NCBI GenBank assembly: GCA_031287575.1
Contig: JAITSV010000053.1
Span: 1 to 64,000 of the forward strand
DNA: 64,000 bases
Direction: 5' to 3'
Source: Desulfovibrio sp.
Lineage (GTDB): Bacteria; Desulfobacterota; Desulfovibrionia; Desulfovibrionales; Desulfovibrionaceae
A model generated the notes under the pieces. The model searched no databases. It was not told the origin of the DNA and saw nothing but the letters and a program-made list of their open reading frames with translations. Shown here piece after piece: positions 19,684 to 30,078 of this stretch. The stretch's first letter is position 1; each line of letters opens with the position of its first letter. The position numbers and the translations under genes were made by a program.

Positions 19684-22347
19684 ATGGCCATCGGCGAACT
19701 GTTCCGTCACTGGACCTACCAGGTCTTCGCGCCCGGCACCCTGCTGCGGCGCAAGTACAACGCGTTCCGCGATCTGTTGCGGCACGATTCGCGCAGCCTC
19801 GAACTCATCGCCGAACTGGAGGACATCCACTACGGCAACGAGAAGGTGGACTGGTCGCGCGTGGTCGAGCTGGCCGATCAGCTGGACGACGCGGTGCGCG
19901 CCATGCTGGGCCAGCTGATGGAGATGAACCCCGCCCGGTACATGGGCCTGGCCGACTACTGCAACAAGATCGCCTTCTACATGCGCATGGCGGTCAGCGT
20001 GCCCGAGCCGGACCTGGCCCCGCCCTACGTCATCCCCCTGGCGGAGGCGCACCAGCGCCCGGACCGCGCGGGCGGCAAGGCCGCGCGCCTGGCCGCCGTG
20101 CGCAGCCAGTCCATGCTGCCCGTGCCCGACGCCACGGTGGTCACCGCCGCCGCCTACCACTATTTCATCGAGCACAACGAACTGCGCGAGCCCATCGACG
20201 CGCGCCTGCGCCGCCTGCGCCTGTCGCGCCCGGACGAGTTGGCCGCCATTTCCGAGGAACTGCGGGCCATGATCCTGGAGGCGGAGCTGCCGCCCCGGCT
20301 GGAAGAGGACATCCTTACCGCCGCCTACGCCATGAGCCCCCAGCGTACCCCGCTGGCCGTGCGCAGCAGCGCCGTGGCGGAAGACGGCCCGGTGTCCTTC
20401 GCCGGGCAGTACGCCAGCGTGCTGGGGGTGGAGCCGGGCCACGCGGGCATGGCCTGGAAGCGGGTGGTGGCCTCCAAGTACCAGCCGCGCGCCCTGTCCT
20501 ACCGCATCCTGCACGGGCTGGCCGACGCGGAAACCCCCATGGCCGCGCTGCTCATGCCCATGCTGGACGCGGCCTGCGCCGGGGTCATCTACACCCGCGA
20601 CCCGGATCCGCCGCGCCGCCTGCCCGCAGAGGAACTGGCCGAGGGCGTCACCGCCGTGCACGCCGTGGCGGGCACCGGCGACGTGCTGGTCAGCGGCGAC
20701 ACGCCCGCGCAATCGGCGTGGCTGTCGCGCCGCCCGCGCAGCCGCATTCTGGAACGCCCCGAAGCCGTGGGGGCCACCCTTGCGCAGCCGGTGCCGACCA
20801 CGCCCCTGCTGACGACAGAAGACATGAAGCGCCTGGCCCGCCATGGCCGCGAGCTGGAAAGCCTGTTCGGCGAGCCGCAGGACGTGGAATGGGTGCTGGA
20901 TACGGCGGGGCGCATCTTCATCGTGCAGTCGCGCCCGGTGCCCGGCGGCACGGAGCACGGCAGGGTGCCGGAGCAGACCGCTAGGGTACGTGACGGACAG
21001 GATGGCACGAATGACGCAGACGGCCCAGACGCGGCAGACGCGGCGGACGCGGCGGAAGGCGCCGCCCCCGCGTCCCCCGCACCCCCCGCATCCCCCACAT
21101 CCCATGACACACTGCCCCTGCTGGCCGAAGGCAGCGAACCGGTCTCCGCCGGGGTGGGCAGCGGCACGGCCCGCCACGCGGCCATCTGCTGCGAGATTGG
21201 CGACATGCCCCAGGGGACGGTGCTGGTCACCACCACCCTCGGCCCCTCGCTGACCCGGATCATCGACCGGCTGGAGGCCGTGGTGGCCCAGACCGGCAGC
21301 CGGGCCTGCCATTTCGCCTCGGTGGCGCGTGAATTAGGGCTGCCGGTGGTCACCGGCATCGCCGACCCGTTCACGGCCATTCCCGATGGGAGCATGGTCA
21401 CCGTGGACGGCGCCACGGGCCGGGTGCACGCGGGCAGGCCCCCGCAGGAAAAGGGGGATGGCACGCAACCCCGCGCCCGGCGCAAGGCTGCGGCTGCCCG
21501 CGAACGGCGCGGCGGCATGCGCCGCCTGGCCCGGGCCATGCAGCACATCGCCAAACTGAACCTGACGGACCCGGCCTCCAGCGACTTCGCGCCGGAGAAC
21601 TGCCGGTCCATGCACGACCTGGTGCGCTTTGCCCACGAGCGCGGCGTGGCCGAGATGTTCTCCCTCGTGGGGCGTGGCGGGCGCGGCCTTGGCGGCGCCA
21701 AGAAGCTGCGCACCGACGTGCCCATGATCATGTACGTGCTGAACATCGAGGACGGGCTGTTCCCCACGGCGGCGGGCAAGGAAGAGATCGGCCCCGACGA
21801 CTTCCGCTCCACGCCCATGTGGGCGCTGTGGTTCGGCCTGTCCGCCGCGCGCGAGCTGTGGGCCAACATGCCCCCGGCTGCGGACTGGAACGAGCTGGAC
21901 CGCATCAGCGCGGGCATCTTCCGGCGCGATGCGCCCCAACTGGCCAGCTACGCGGTGATTTCCGCCCATTACGCGCACCTGATGATGCGCTTCGGCTACC
22001 ATTTCGCGCTGGTGGACACCCTGTGCTCGCCCGAAGACCGCACCAACTACATCCAGTTCCGCTTCAAGGGCGGCGGCGCGGCGGCGGAAGGGCGCGAACT
22101 GCGCATCCGCGTGCTGGAACGGGTGCTGGCCCGACAGGGCTTTGCCGTGAAGACGCGCGGCGACCTGCTGGACGCCCGGCACGGCCCGGACGCCGAGGCG
22201 GTGATCCAGAAACGGCTGGCCATGCTGGGCATGCTGCTGGCGGAAACGCGCCTGCTGGACGTGCGCCTTGGCGATGCCGACGAGGCCGAGGCCATGGCCG
22301 ACGATTTCCTGTCCCGGCTGGATACGGCGGGCGAGAACGCGCCATGA
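19684..22347 (+). CDS. PEP/pyruvate-binding and swivelling-His domain protein (PpsA-like, no PEP-binding barrel)
   Basis: An 887-residue protein. Residues about 120-420 match the ATP/pyruvate-binding PPDK N-terminal domain (AVRSSAVAEDGPVSFAGQY, AGVIYTRDP, QDVEWVLD, IFIVQSRPV). After an Ala/Asp/Pro-rich linker, a mobile phosphohistidine domain follows near 490-580; the His is about residue 543 in TGSRACHFASVARELGLP. The usual C-terminal PEP/pyruvate TIM barrel is missing and is replaced by about 280 residues I do not recognise. It may therefore transfer phosphate to another protein rather than make PEP. A regulatory role is inferred from its neighbours: a response regulator before it and an overlapping phosphatase gene after it. 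Confidence 0.82.
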   Translation: MAIGELFRHWTYQVFAPGTLLRRKYNAFRDLLRHDSRSLELIAELEDIHYGNEKVDWSRVVELADQLDDAVRAMLGQLMEMNPARYMGLADYCNKIAFYMRMAVSVPEPDLAPPYVIPLAEAHQRPDRAGGKAARLAAVRSQSMLPVPDATVVTAAAYHYFIEHNELREPIDARLRRLRLSRPDELAAISEELRAMILEAELPPRLEEDILTAAYAMSPQRTPLAVRSSAVAEDGPVSFAGQYASVLGVEPGHAGMAWKRVVASKYQPRALSYRILHGLADAETPMAALLMPMLDAACAGVIYTRDPDPPRRLPAEELAEGVTAVHAVAGTGDVLVSGDTPAQSAWLSRRPRSRILERPEAVGATLAQPVPTTPLLTTEDMKRLARHGRELESLFGEPQDVEWVLDTAGRIFIVQSRPVPGGTEHGRVPEQTARVRDGQDGTNDADGPDAADAADAAEGAAPASPAPPASPTSHDTLPLLAEGSEPVSAGVGSGTARHAAICCEIGDMPQGTVLVTTTLGPSLTRIIDRLEAVVAQTGSRACHFASVARELGLPVVTGIADPFTAIPDGSMVTVDGATGRVHAGRPPQEKGDGTQPRARRKAAAARERRGGMRRLARAMQHIAKLNLTDPASSDFAPENCRSMHDLVRFAHERGVAEMFSLVGRGGRGLGGAKKLRTDVPMIMYVLNIEDGLFPTAAGKEEIGPDDFRSTPMWALWFGLSAARELWANMPPAADWNELDRISAGIFRRDAPQLASYAVISAHYAHLMMRFGYHFALVDTLCSPEDRTNYIQFRFKGGGAAAEGRELRIRVLERVLARQGFAVKTRGDLLDARHGPDAEAVIQKRLAMLGMLLAETRLLDVRLGDADEAEAMADDFLSRLDTAGENAP

Positions 22348-23843
22348 GCGGCCCGGACGCGGCACCACCGGCAAGCCCGCCCGGCGGAAGCGGCAGCGAC
22401 GGCCACCGCAAGGGCGGCCTGCTGCTGCGCGCCGCGCGCGGGGTGGCGGCCTTCCTGCGCGATGCCCTGACCACCCAGGCCCCGTCCGGCCATCCCGCGT
22501 TCCCCATCACCTGGGTCACCCAGCACATCGCCGCCGGTCCCGCGCCGGTGACGCGCCAACACCTCGACGCCCTGCGCGAACAGGGCATCCAGGCCATCCT
22601 GAACCTGTGCGAAGAGTTGTGCGTGCTGGCCGACCTGGAACAGGAACAGGGCTTCGACGTGTTCTACCTGCCCATAGAGGACGAGCACGCCCCGGACGAG
22701 GCCGCCCTGGAACAGGCCCTGGACTGGCTGGACGAGGCCGTGTACCTGGGCCGCCGGGTGTACATCCACTGCCGTTACGGCATCGGACGCACCGGCACGG
22801 TGCTGAACGCCTACCTGCTGCGCCGGGGGCTGGGCCAGCGCCGCACCGAACGGCTGATGCGCCGCCTGCGTTCCAAGCCCGCCAACTACCGCCAGTGGAG
22901 CGCCCTGCGCCGCTACGGGCGCCGCAACCGCGCCCTGACCCTGCGCGAACCCGCGCCCGAACCCGCCCGCCACGATGATCTTTTGCCCGTGCTGGCCGAA
23001 TACGAGGCCCTGGCCGCCCGGCTGGACGCCGCCCTGCGCGCCATGCCCCACATGGCCAACGCGCCGCAGTGCGGGCGCGACCATGCCCGCTGCTGCCGCG
23101 TGCCCCCGGTGGTGACGCTGGTGGAGGCGGCGGCCCTGGCCCGCAGCGCGGACACCCTGTTGACCGCCGCCCAGCGCGGGGCCGTGCAGGAGGCCTGCCG
23201 GGCGCACCGCACCCACCGCATGGAGCCCGCAGCACCCGACGCGGGCGCGGACGCGGGCACGCTTGCCCGTGGGGCGGGTGGTGGCGACGGCCCGGCGATC
23301 CGGACCGCCTGCCCGCTGTTGGCCCAGCCGGTTGGAACGGTTGCGCCGGTTGGCCCGGTCGGAACTGCCGAGATGGTTGGGACGGCGACTGCGGACGCTG
23401 CTGCCGGGAACCCCCCCCCGGAAGAAACCGTCCCCCAGGTCACCCCCGGCGAACCGGTCGGACGGTGCATGCTCTTCGCCCGCCGCCCGCTGCGCTGCCG
23501 TCTGTCGGACATCCCCTCTTCCTCCGGTCCGCCGCCCGATTCCGGCCCGCCCGGTTCCGATCTGTCCGGTTCCGATCTGTCCGGTTCCGACCTGTCCGGC
23601 GACGGCCCCGGCGAGGGCGAACGACTATGGGTGGACATGCTGGAACAGCCGCTGGAAGACCTGTCGCGCCGCACCTTCACCGCGCTGGCCGGGTGCGAAC
23701 CGTCCGAGGATCCCCCCTGCTTCCCCCTGCCGGAGGTGCTGTCCGGTCGCTACGTGCAGACCGTGTTCCATGCCATCGCCTGCCTGCTGCGGCCCGCGAC
23801 GACGGGTAATGGGGGGGCCACGGGCAACGGGGGCGGCAGGTAG
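22344..23843 (+). CDS. Dual-specificity-type phosphatase fused to a cysteine-cluster domain
   Basis: A 499-residue protein that starts inside the previous stop (ATGA, 22344-22347). Residues about 45-190 are a dual-specificity/tyrosine phosphatase domain with signature HCRYGIGRTGT (Cys about 143). The second half has cysteines spaced as CGRDHARCC, then CPLL, then CMLFARRPLRCR, which fits the CxxCxxCC zinc- or iron-chelating family (YkgJ-like) split by a low-complexity insert. That insert includes a 15-bp tandem repeat coding GSDLS. Coupling to a phosphohistidine-type protein suggests it removes phosphate from a partner in the same pathway; that is inference. Confidence 0.8.
   Translation: MSGPDAAPPASPPGGSGSDGHRKGGLLLRAARGVAAFLRDALTTQAPSGHPAFPITWVTQHIAAGPAPVTRQHLDALREQGIQAILNLCEELCVLADLEQEQGFDVFYLPIEDEHAPDEAALEQALDWLDEAVYLGRRVYIHCRYGIGRTGTVLNAYLLRRGLGQRRTERLMRRLRSKPANYRQWSALRRYGRRNRALTLREPAPEPARHDDLLPVLAEYEALAARLDAALRAMPHMANAPQCGRDHARCCRVPPVVTLVEAAALARSADTLLTAAQRGAVQEACRAHRTHRMEPAAPDAGADAGTLARGAGGGDGPAIRTACPLLAQPVGTVAPVGPVGTAEMVGTATADAAAGNPPPEETVPQVTPGEPVGRCMLFARRPLRCRLSDIPSSSGPPPDSGPPGSDLSGSDLSGSDLSGDGPGEGERLWVDMLEQPLEDLSRRTFTALAGCEPSEDPPCFPLPEVLSGRYVQTVFHAIACLLRPATTGNGGATGNGGGR
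23551..23595 (+). repeat. 15-bp tandem repeat coding GSDLS units
   Basis: CCGGTTCCGATCTGT in three copies, the last with one change. It lies in frame in the cysteine-cluster half of the phosphatase. Confidence 0.9.
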
Positions 23844-23979
23844 CGGAGGCAGCGGCAAGCCGCCCCCAAAGCAACATCGCCTGACAACATCATCCCGTAA
23901 CGCCAACTGACAGCACCACCCCACAGGCACTTGCCGTTCCGCCGTCCCTCTCCCTTCCCCCCACTCACACGGCACGACA

Positions 23980-24013
23980 AAGGGCAGGCGGCCACATCGG
24001 CCCACCTGCCCTT
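23980..24013. terminator. Bidirectional terminator between convergent genes
   Basis: AAGGGCAGG at 23980-23988 pairs with CCTGCCCTT at 24005-24013. It lies between the rightward phosphatase and the leftward DJ-1/PfpI gene. Confidence 0.6.
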
Positions 24014-24088
24014 GCTCGTTTCACGTTCCCGGCCCGGCAAGCCTGCCGCCCCGTCACGGGGCCATCCGGCTGGCCCATCGCCTTCGGG

Positions 24089-24838
24089 CTACGCCCCCGG
24101 CTTCCCCGGCTCTCCCGGTTCCCTGACGGGCTCGCCCGGATACGGCGCGCAGCCGCACGAGCGGGCCAGCACTTCCAGCACGGCCTTGGCCGCGCGCTCG
24201 GACGAGGCCGGGTTCTGTCCGGTGACCAGCAGCCCGTCCACGACCACGTGCGGCTCCCACAGCGGGCCGCGTTCATACCTGGCGCCAAGGCCGGTCAGCT
24301 CGTCCTGCAACAGGAAGGGCACCACCCGCGACAGGCCCACCGCGTCCTCTTCCGCGTTGGAGAACCCGGTCACGTTGCGCCGGGCCACCAGCGGCTTGCC
24401 GTCGGGCGTGGTGGCCCGCACCAGCACGGCGGGGCCGTGGCATACCGCCGCCACGGGCTTGCCCGCGCGGTGCATGTTCTCGATGATGGCCAGCGAACGC
24501 GCGTCGTCCACCAGATCCCACAGCGGGCCGTGCCCGCCGGGATAGAACAGCACGTCGTAGTCCTCCGGGCGCACCTCGGCCAGGGGCACGGTGTCCTTCA
24601 GGGCGGCCATGGCCGCCGGGTCCGCCGTGAAGCGGCGGGTGGTCCTGTTCTGGGCCTCTTCCGCCTCGCTGCGCGGGTCCACGGGCGCGGCGCCGCCCTT
24701 GGGCGAAGCCAGGGTGACCCGCGCCCCGGCATCCGTGAACACGTAATAGGGCGCGGCCAGTTCCTCCAGCCAGAGCCCGGTCTTGTGGCCGGTATCGCCC
24801 AGCCTGTCGTTGGACGTGACGATCATCAACACCTTCAT
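24089..24838 (-). CDS. DJ-1/PfpI family protein (Hsp31/glyoxalase III-like)
   Basis: A 249-residue class I glutamine amidotransferase-like protein. Features in order: MKVLMIVTSNDR, a conserved Glu in LWLEELAAPYYVF, VTLASPKGG, DVLFYPGGHGP, and the nucleophile elbow AVCHGPAVLV with Cys near 133. The long ASPKGG-region and the DLVDDARS cap fit the Hsp31-type subgroup, some members of which convert methylglyoxal to lactate or act as holdases. The last 20 residues are Pro/Glu/Gly-rich. The start at 24838 has GGGAGG upstream. It is a single gene with no obvious partner. Confidence 0.87.
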   Translation of the reverse strand: MKVLMIVTSNDRLGDTGHKTGLWLEELAAPYYVFTDAGARVTLASPKGGAAPVDPRSEAEEAQNRTTRRFTADPAAMAALKDTVPLAEVRPEDYDVLFYPGGHGPLWDLVDDARSLAIIENMHRAGKPVAAVCHGPAVLVRATTPDGKPLVARRNVTGFSNAEEDAVGLSRVVPFLLQDELTGLGARYERGPLWEPHVVVDGLLVTGQNPASSERAAKAVLEVLARSCGCAPYPGEPVREPGEPGKPGA

Positions 24839-25028
24839 GGCAACCTCCCTATGTGACGGCGGCATGCGGCCAGCCGTGGCCAATGCGGAAAATTCCGGGA
24901 CGAACGGCGCGCCGCCGGGCCGACTTCCGGAAACGGCGGGGTGGATCGTCCATTATCCCAACATAGTGAACGCCGGGGGAGGGTGCAAGGGGAAAGACGG
25001 GCGGTCCGCCGGATGGCCCCATGACGCA

Positions 25029-25064
25029 ACCGCCCCGCCGGACACGTCCGGCGGGGCGGTGTTT
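25029..25064. terminator. Strong hairpin terminator
   Basis: ACCGCCCCGCCGGA, loop CACG, TCCGGCGGGGCGGT: a perfect 14-bp stem followed on the plus strand by GTTT. It lies between the malate synthase end and the DJ-1/PfpI start, both leftward. Confidence 0.7.
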
Positions 25065-25099
25065 CAATGGCTTGCGGCGGCGGGCACCGCCCGCGCTTT

Positions 25100-25473
25100 G
25101 GGGCTGTTTCCAACTTAGGGTTTTCGTTCGTTGGCAAGGAAAACAAGCCTGCCATGAGGGAGTGCGGCAGCCGTTATGCGAGTCTTCGAGCATTACGGAT
25201 GGCGACCGCAGAGCGCCTCAGCCGTTGGGTGAGCGAAGCGAACCTTACGGATGAGGACCGCAACGCATACTCTTATCGTATTCGACCGAGCCTTAGCCGT
25301 TTGGCGAGCGCGTAGCGCGAGTCTTACGGATAAGGACAGCAGCGCTATGGCAGGCGAGGTTTGGCCGCGTTGCGCACGATGCCCGTAGGGCTCGCAAGCT
25401 CGCCCAACGGCCACGCTTCGCGCCCTTCGGGTCGGTCAGCCAACGGGCGAAAGGACAATTTGAAAACAGCCCC
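25100..25473. mobile_element. 374-bp element with terminal inverted repeats and internal direct repeats
   Basis: Left end GGGGCTGTTTC (25100-25110) is the inverse of right end GAAAACAGCCCC (25462-25473). Inside, a core near TTACGGAT-rAGGAC-nGCA occurs three times (from 25193, 25244 and 25324), and AGCCGTT(T/G)GG(C/T)GAGCG occurs twice. It codes for no convincing protein. Base composition is more balanced than its surroundings. The right end overlaps the malate synthase stop codon. It looks like a MITE-like or other small repeat; no target-site duplication is evident. Confidence 0.55.
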
Positions 25474-27668
25474 TACGCCAGGCCGAACCTGGCCTTGGCC
25501 TCCTGGCGGCGGGCATGCAGGATGGGTTCGGTGTAGCCCGAGGGCTGCTCGCGCCCCAGCAGCACCAGGTCGCAGGCGGCCTGGAAGGCCACGCTGGCGT
25601 CAAAGTCCGCGCTCATGGGCCGGTAGGCCGGGTCGCCTGCGTTCTGGCGGTCCACCACGGCGGCCATGCGTTGCAGCACCGCCACCACCTGATCGCGGGT
25701 GCAGATGCCATGGTGCAGCCAGTTGGCGATGTGCTGGCTGGAAATCCGCAGGGTGGCGCGGTCTTCCATCAGCCCCACGTCGGTGATGTCCGGCACCTTG
25801 GAGCAGCCGATGCCCTGTTCCACCCAGCGCACCACGTACCCCAGGATGGACTGGGCGTTGTTGGCCAGTTCCTCGTCCACCTCCTGCGGGGTGGGGCGGG
25901 AGGCGGGCGCCATCAGCGGCAGGGTCAGCAGATCGGCCAGGGTGGCGCGGCGCTGGCCCGCCAGGGTCTTCTGCACGGCGGCCACGTCCACGGCGTGGTA
26001 ATGCATGGCGTGCAGGGTGGCGGCGGTGGGCGAGGGCACCCACGCGCAGTTGGCGCCCGCCCTGGGGTGGCCGATCTTGGTTTCCACCATCTCGCGCATC
26101 ATGTCGGGCTTGGCCCACATGCCCTTGCCCACCTGGGCGCGCCCGGCAAGGCCGCAGGCCAGACCCGTGTCCACGTTCCAGTCCTCGTAGGCGATGATCC
26201 AGCGTTCGCCGCGCATGGCGTTCTTGCGCACCACCGGCCCCGCCTCCATGCAGGTGTGGATTTCGTCGCCGGTGCGGTCCAAGAAGCCGGTGTTGATGAA
26301 GATGACCCGCTCCGCCGCCGCGCGGATGCATTCCTTCAGGTTCACCGTGGTGCGGCGCTCCTCGTCCATGATGCCGATCTTCAGCGTGTTGCGCGGCATG
26401 CCCAGGGCGTCTTCCGCCATGCGGAACAGCTCGACGGTAAAGGCCACCTCTTCCGGCCCGTGCTGCTTGGGCTTGACGATGTACACCCCGCCGGTGCGGC
26501 TGTTGCGGTGGCTGGACGTGCCGCGCAGGTCGTGCAGGGCGATGTAGGCCGTGGCCATGGTGTCCAGCATGCCCTCGGGAATTTCTTCGCCGGACCGGGT
26601 GAGCACCGCGTCGGTGGTCATCAGGTGGCCCACGGTGCGCACCAGCAGCAGGCTGCGGCCCGGCAACGAAAACGTGTTCCCGTCCAGCCCGATGTACTCG
26701 CGGTCGGGGTTCAGGGTGCGCAACACGGTGCGCCCGCCCTTGGGAAATTCCGCCGAAAGGTCTCCCCGGAACAGGCCCAGCATGTTGCGGTAGGCCTGCG
26801 CCTTGTCCGCGCCGTCCACCACGGCCACCGAATCCTCGCAGTCGAGGATGGTGGTCATGGCCGCTTCCATCACCACGTCGCGCACCCCGGCGGCGTGCTC
26901 GCGACCGATGGAATGTTCGCGGTCGATACGGATTTCCGCGTGCAGGCCATGGTTGCGCAGCAGCACCGCGCCGTTGCCTTCGGCGGGCGCGCCCGCGTAC
27001 CCGGCGAAACGGGCGGGGTCGGCCAGGCCCGTTTTCGCGCCGCTCTTCAGGGTGACCGCCAGCGTGCCGCCGCGCACGTCGTAGCGCGCCGCGTCGGCAT
27101 GGCTGCCGCTGGCCAGCGGAAAGGCCTCGTCCAGGAAGGCGGCGGCCCGCGCCACCACCAGCGCCCCGCGCGCGGGGTTGTAGGCGCCGCCGCGCGGCGC
27201 GCCGCCCAGGGCCGGGTCTTCGGGAATCACGTCGGTGCCGTACAGGGCGTCGTACAGGCTGCCCCAGCGGGCGTTGGCGGCGTTCAGGGCGTAGCGGGCG
27301 TTGGTGATGGGCACCACCAGCTGCGGTCCGGCCACCAGGGCGATTTCCGGGTCCACCCCTTCGGTGGTCACGGCAAAGTCCGGCCCTTCGGCCACCAGAT
27401 AGCCGATGGCGCGCAGAAAGGCCTCGTAGGCGGCGCCATCGTGCGGCGTGCCCCGCCGCTCGCGGTGCCAGGCGTCGATGGCGTCCTGCAGTTCGGCCCG
27501 TTTCTCCAGCAGGGCGCGGTTCCTGTCGGCCATGGTTTCCACCATGTTCTCGAGGGACGTCCAGAACCTGTCGGGGTCCACGCCGGTGCCCGGCGCGATG
27601 TCGCGGACGATGACGTCATACAGCGGCGCTGCGATCTGCAGGCCACCCACCTGAACGCGCTGCGTCAT
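25473..27668 (-). CDS. glcB: Malate synthase G
   Basis: A 731-residue enzyme, close to the usual 720-730 for the monomeric G form. It joins glyoxylate and acetyl-CoA to malate. Visible landmarks: [66 protein letters not shown] segment (here [15 protein letters not shown]), [17 protein letters not shown] and [28 protein letters not shown] (noted only as GCSKVPD). AGGAG precedes ATG 27668. No isocitrate lyase lies nearby, so glyoxylate probably comes from another source such as glycolate. Its 3' end touches a repeat element. Confidence 0.95.
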   Translation of the reverse strand: MTQRVQVGGLQIAAPLYDVIVRDIAPGTGVDPDRFWTSLENMVETMADRNRALLEKRAELQDAIDAWHRERRGTPHDGAAYEAFLRAIGYLVAEGPDFAVTTEGVDPEIALVAGPQLVVPITNARYALNAANARWGSLYDALYGTDVIPEDPALGGAPRGGAYNPARGALVVARAAAFLDEAFPLASGSHADAARYDVRGGTLAVTLKSGAKTGLADPARFAGYAGAPAEGNGAVLLRNHGLHAEIRIDREHSIGREHAAGVRDVVMEAAMTTILDCEDSVAVVDGADKAQAYRNMLGLFRGDLSAEFPKGGRTVLRTLNPDREYIGLDGNTFSLPGRSLLLVRTVGHLMTTDAVLTRSGEEIPEGMLDTMATAYIALHDLRGTSSHRNSRTGGVYIVKPKQHGPEEVAFTVELFRMAEDALGMPRNTLKIGIMDEERRTTVNLKECIRAAAERVIFINTGFLDRTGDEIHTCMEAGPVVRKNAMRGERWIIAYEDWNVDTGLACGLAGRAQVGKGMWAKPDMMREMVETKIGHPRAGANCAWVPSPTAATLHAMHYHAVDVAAVQKTLAGQRRATLADLLTLPLMAPASRPTPQEVDEELANNAQSILGYVVRWVEQGIGCSKVPDITDVGLMEDRATLRISSQHIANWLHHGICTRDQVVAVLQRMAAVVDRQNAGDPAYRPMSADFDASVAFQAACDLVLLGREQPSGYTEPILHARRQEAKARFGLA

Positions 27669-28156
27669 GTTGTGCTCCTGTACGTTGGCGGACGAAACGG
27701 GCCGAAAACGGCGATGCGCGGACTGAACCGGCGAAGGCGGGCGGAAGCCGGGGCGTGACCCGCCACCAAACGCTGCCCGCGGGCAGCGGCCGCGCGCGGC
27801 AACGCGGACTCTGGCCCCATTTTCAGGACATACCCGGCCAGGCCGCCCATTGCAACGCCCCGGTGCTTCCGCCGGGTTCCGCACCGGCCTTGCCGGTACC
27901 CAGGCCAAATCCGGCCCGATGCCGAAGCCCCGCCCGTTCGTGACCCACGTCACCGACGCCCGCGCCCTGCATGCGAATAGTGATTGCGCGGGCACCGGCA
28001 TCCGGTGTAGCGCTGCTTTCTGGTGGCGGGGCCTCCTCATGCGGGATCATTCGAAAAACACGGCCGTGCCGCGCACCCATTTCACCCTCCTGCCGCCGCC
28101 CCTCCGCGTCTGCCGGACGGGACACACCATGTACGTATCGCAAAGGGGGGCTTTGC
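27669..28156. other. 488-bp divergent region between malate synthase and chemoreceptor
   Basis: It must hold promoters for both divergent genes, but no convincing -35/-10 pair was seen. A possible start further upstream for the chemoreceptor frame (27971) lacks a signal-anchor pattern, so this stretch is taken as noncoding. Confidence 0.5.
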
Positions 28157-29935
28157 ATGCGCAACGTCAGAATCGGCACCCGTCTCGTTTCCTGCTTCAT
28201 CTTCGTCGCCCTGCTCTCCATGGGCCTCGGCGTCGCGGGCTACGTCAGCATGCGCGAGCAACTGGCCGCGCAGACCGAACTTTCCGACGTGTACCTGCCC
28301 GGCATAGAGGCGCTGGCCCAGGCACGCTTCAACCTGCGCAACGTCACGGTGGCCCACCGCACCCTGCTCATCCCCGACCTGGCCGACCGGCCTCGCCAGT
28401 ACAAGAACCTTGCGGACGCCGTGGCGGCCTACAAATCGGGCATCGCCCGGTACGAGGCCATCGAGCACGGCGCCTCGGAACAGGCCGAATGGCGCGAATT
28501 CCTGAACAGCCTTGCCCTGTTCGAACGCGACATGGCCGAGGCCGCCGCCCTCATCGGCGGCTGGGAACGCACCCCCTCGGACGACGCCGCCCACGGCAAG
28601 GCCGCCGCCCTCGTGCTGGGCCCCGCCACGGAGCACAGCCGCGTGCTGTTCAAGGAACTGGGCGACGTCATTTCCGTGAACATGGCCGCGGCCAAGGCCC
28701 AGCAGCAGGCCGCGGCGCAAACCGCCGCCGGGCGACGCACGGTGATCTCCGTACTGATGGTGGCCGTGCCCGCCCTGGCGCTGCTGGCCGGGGTGCTGCT
28801 GACCGTCTCCATCGTGCGGCCACTGCGGCGCGGCGTGGTGTTTGCCTCTGCCGTGGCCGAAGGGCGGCTGGACACCCGGCTGGACATCGACCAGCGCGAC
28901 GAGGTGGGCCAACTGGCCGACAGCCTGCGCACCATGGTGGACAACCTGAAGTCCAAGATCGGCGAGGCGGAGGCCGCCACCCGCGACGCCGGGGCGGAGG
29001 CGGAACGCGCCCGCGCGGCCATGGCGCAGGCGGAAGACGCCACCCGCCGCGCCCAGTCGGCCCGGCGCGAGGGCATGCTGGCCGCCGCCGGACAGTTGCA
29101 GGGCGTGGTGGAGGTGGTGGGGTCCGCGTCCGACCAGCTTTCCGCCCAGATCGGCCAGTCCACCCAGGGAGCAGCCGTGCAGTCGCAGCGCGTGGCGGAA
29201 ACCGCCGCCGCCATGGAAGAAATGAACGCCACCGTGCTCGAGGTGGCCCGCAACGCCTCGCAGGCGGCGGATACCGCCGAGCGCGCCCGCGCCAAGGCCG
29301 ATACCGGTGCGGCCGTGGTGGGCCGGGTGGTGGAGGAAATCGGCACCGTGGAACGCCAGGCCGTGGCCCTGAAGGACGACATGGCCGACCTTGGCCGCCA
29401 GGCCGACGGCATCGGCAAGATCATGAACGTGATTTCGGACATCGCGGACCAGACCAACCTGCTGGCACTCAACGCCGCCATCGAGGCGGCCCGCGCCGGG
29501 GATGCCGGGCGCGGATTCGCCGTGGTGGCCGACGAGGTGCGCAAGCTGGCCGAAAAGACCATGCAGGCCACCCGCGAGGTGGGCGAGGCCATCACGGGTA
29601 TCCAGCAGGGCACCCGGCGCAACGTGGAGCACGTGGAACGCGCCGTGGCGTCCATCGAGGAAGCCACCGGCCTCGCGGGCAGTTCCGGCGAGGCCCTGCG
29701 CGAAATCGTGACCCTGGTGGAGCAGGCCACCGACCAGGTGCGCTCCATCGCCACGGCCAGCGAGCAGCAGTCCGCCGCCAGCGAGGAAATCAACCGCGCC
29801 GTGGACGAGATCAACCGCATCTCGGGCGAAACCTCGGACGGCATGCACCAATCGGCCCGCGCGGTGGAGGAACTGGCAACCCAGGCCCATTCGCTGCGCA
29901 AGCTCATCGAGCGGATGCAGCACGACGAGGCATAG
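28157..29935 (+). CDS. Methyl-accepting chemotaxis protein
   Basis: A 592-residue receptor. An N-terminal membrane helix (about 8-30), a periplasmic four-helix-type sensor domain (about 31-195, with the [16 protein letters not shown] pattern), a second helix (about 195-218) and a HAMP segment ([10 protein letters not shown]) lead to a long signalling coiled coil. The tip contains the conserved hairpin [38 protein letters not shown] (here cited as [15 protein letters not shown]). No CheB/CheR tether pentapeptide is visible at the C-terminus (QHDEA). The ligand is unknown. The start [10 protein letters not shown] has a G-rich ribosome site at 28145-28150. Confidence 0.93.
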   Translation: MRNVRIGTRLVSCFIFVALLSMGLGVAGYVSMREQLAAQTELSDVYLPGIEALAQARFNLRNVTVAHRTLLIPDLADRPRQYKNLADAVAAYKSGIARYEAIEHGASEQAEWREFLNSLALFERDMAEAAALIGGWERTPSDDAAHGKAAALVLGPATEHSRVLFKELGDVISVNMAAAKAQQQAAAQTAAGRRTVISVLMVAVPALALLAGVLLTVSIVRPLRRGVVFASAVAEGRLDTRLDIDQRDEVGQLADSLRTMVDNLKSKIGEAEAATRDAGAEAERARAAMAQAEDATRRAQSARREGMLAAAGQLQGVVEVVGSASDQLSAQIGQSTQGAAVQSQRVAETAAAMEEMNATVLEVARNASQAADTAERARAKADTGAAVVGRVVEEIGTVERQAVALKDDMADLGRQADGIGKIMNVISDIADQTNLLALNAAIEAARAGDAGRGFAVVADEVRKLAEKTMQATREVGEAITGIQQGTRRNVEHVERAVASIEEATGLAGSSGEALREIVTLVEQATDQVRSIATASEQQSAASEEINRAVDEINRISGETSDGMHQSARAVEELATQAHSLRKLIERMQHDEA

Positions 29936-29958
29936 CCCGTCGCGACATCCATCATGCA

Positions 29959-30000
29959 GGGGGCGGGACGCACGGCAAGGGCCGGGCGTCCCGCCCTTTT
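29959..30000 (+). terminator. Terminator of the chemoreceptor gene
   Basis: GGCGGGACGC at 29962-29971 pairs with GCGTCCCGCC near 29986-29995, followed by CTTTT. Confidence 0.85.
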
Positions 30001-30078
30001 CGCATGCCTGCGGGACGAGTGCCCGGCATGCGCTGCCGAACCGGAAAATCCACGCGGCGACGGTTGCCATTCCATTAT

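Noticed and set aside
27971..28156. N-terminal extension of the chemoreceptor
   Set aside because: The receptor's membrane helix follows directly after the start at 28157; an added 62 residues would not fit the topology.
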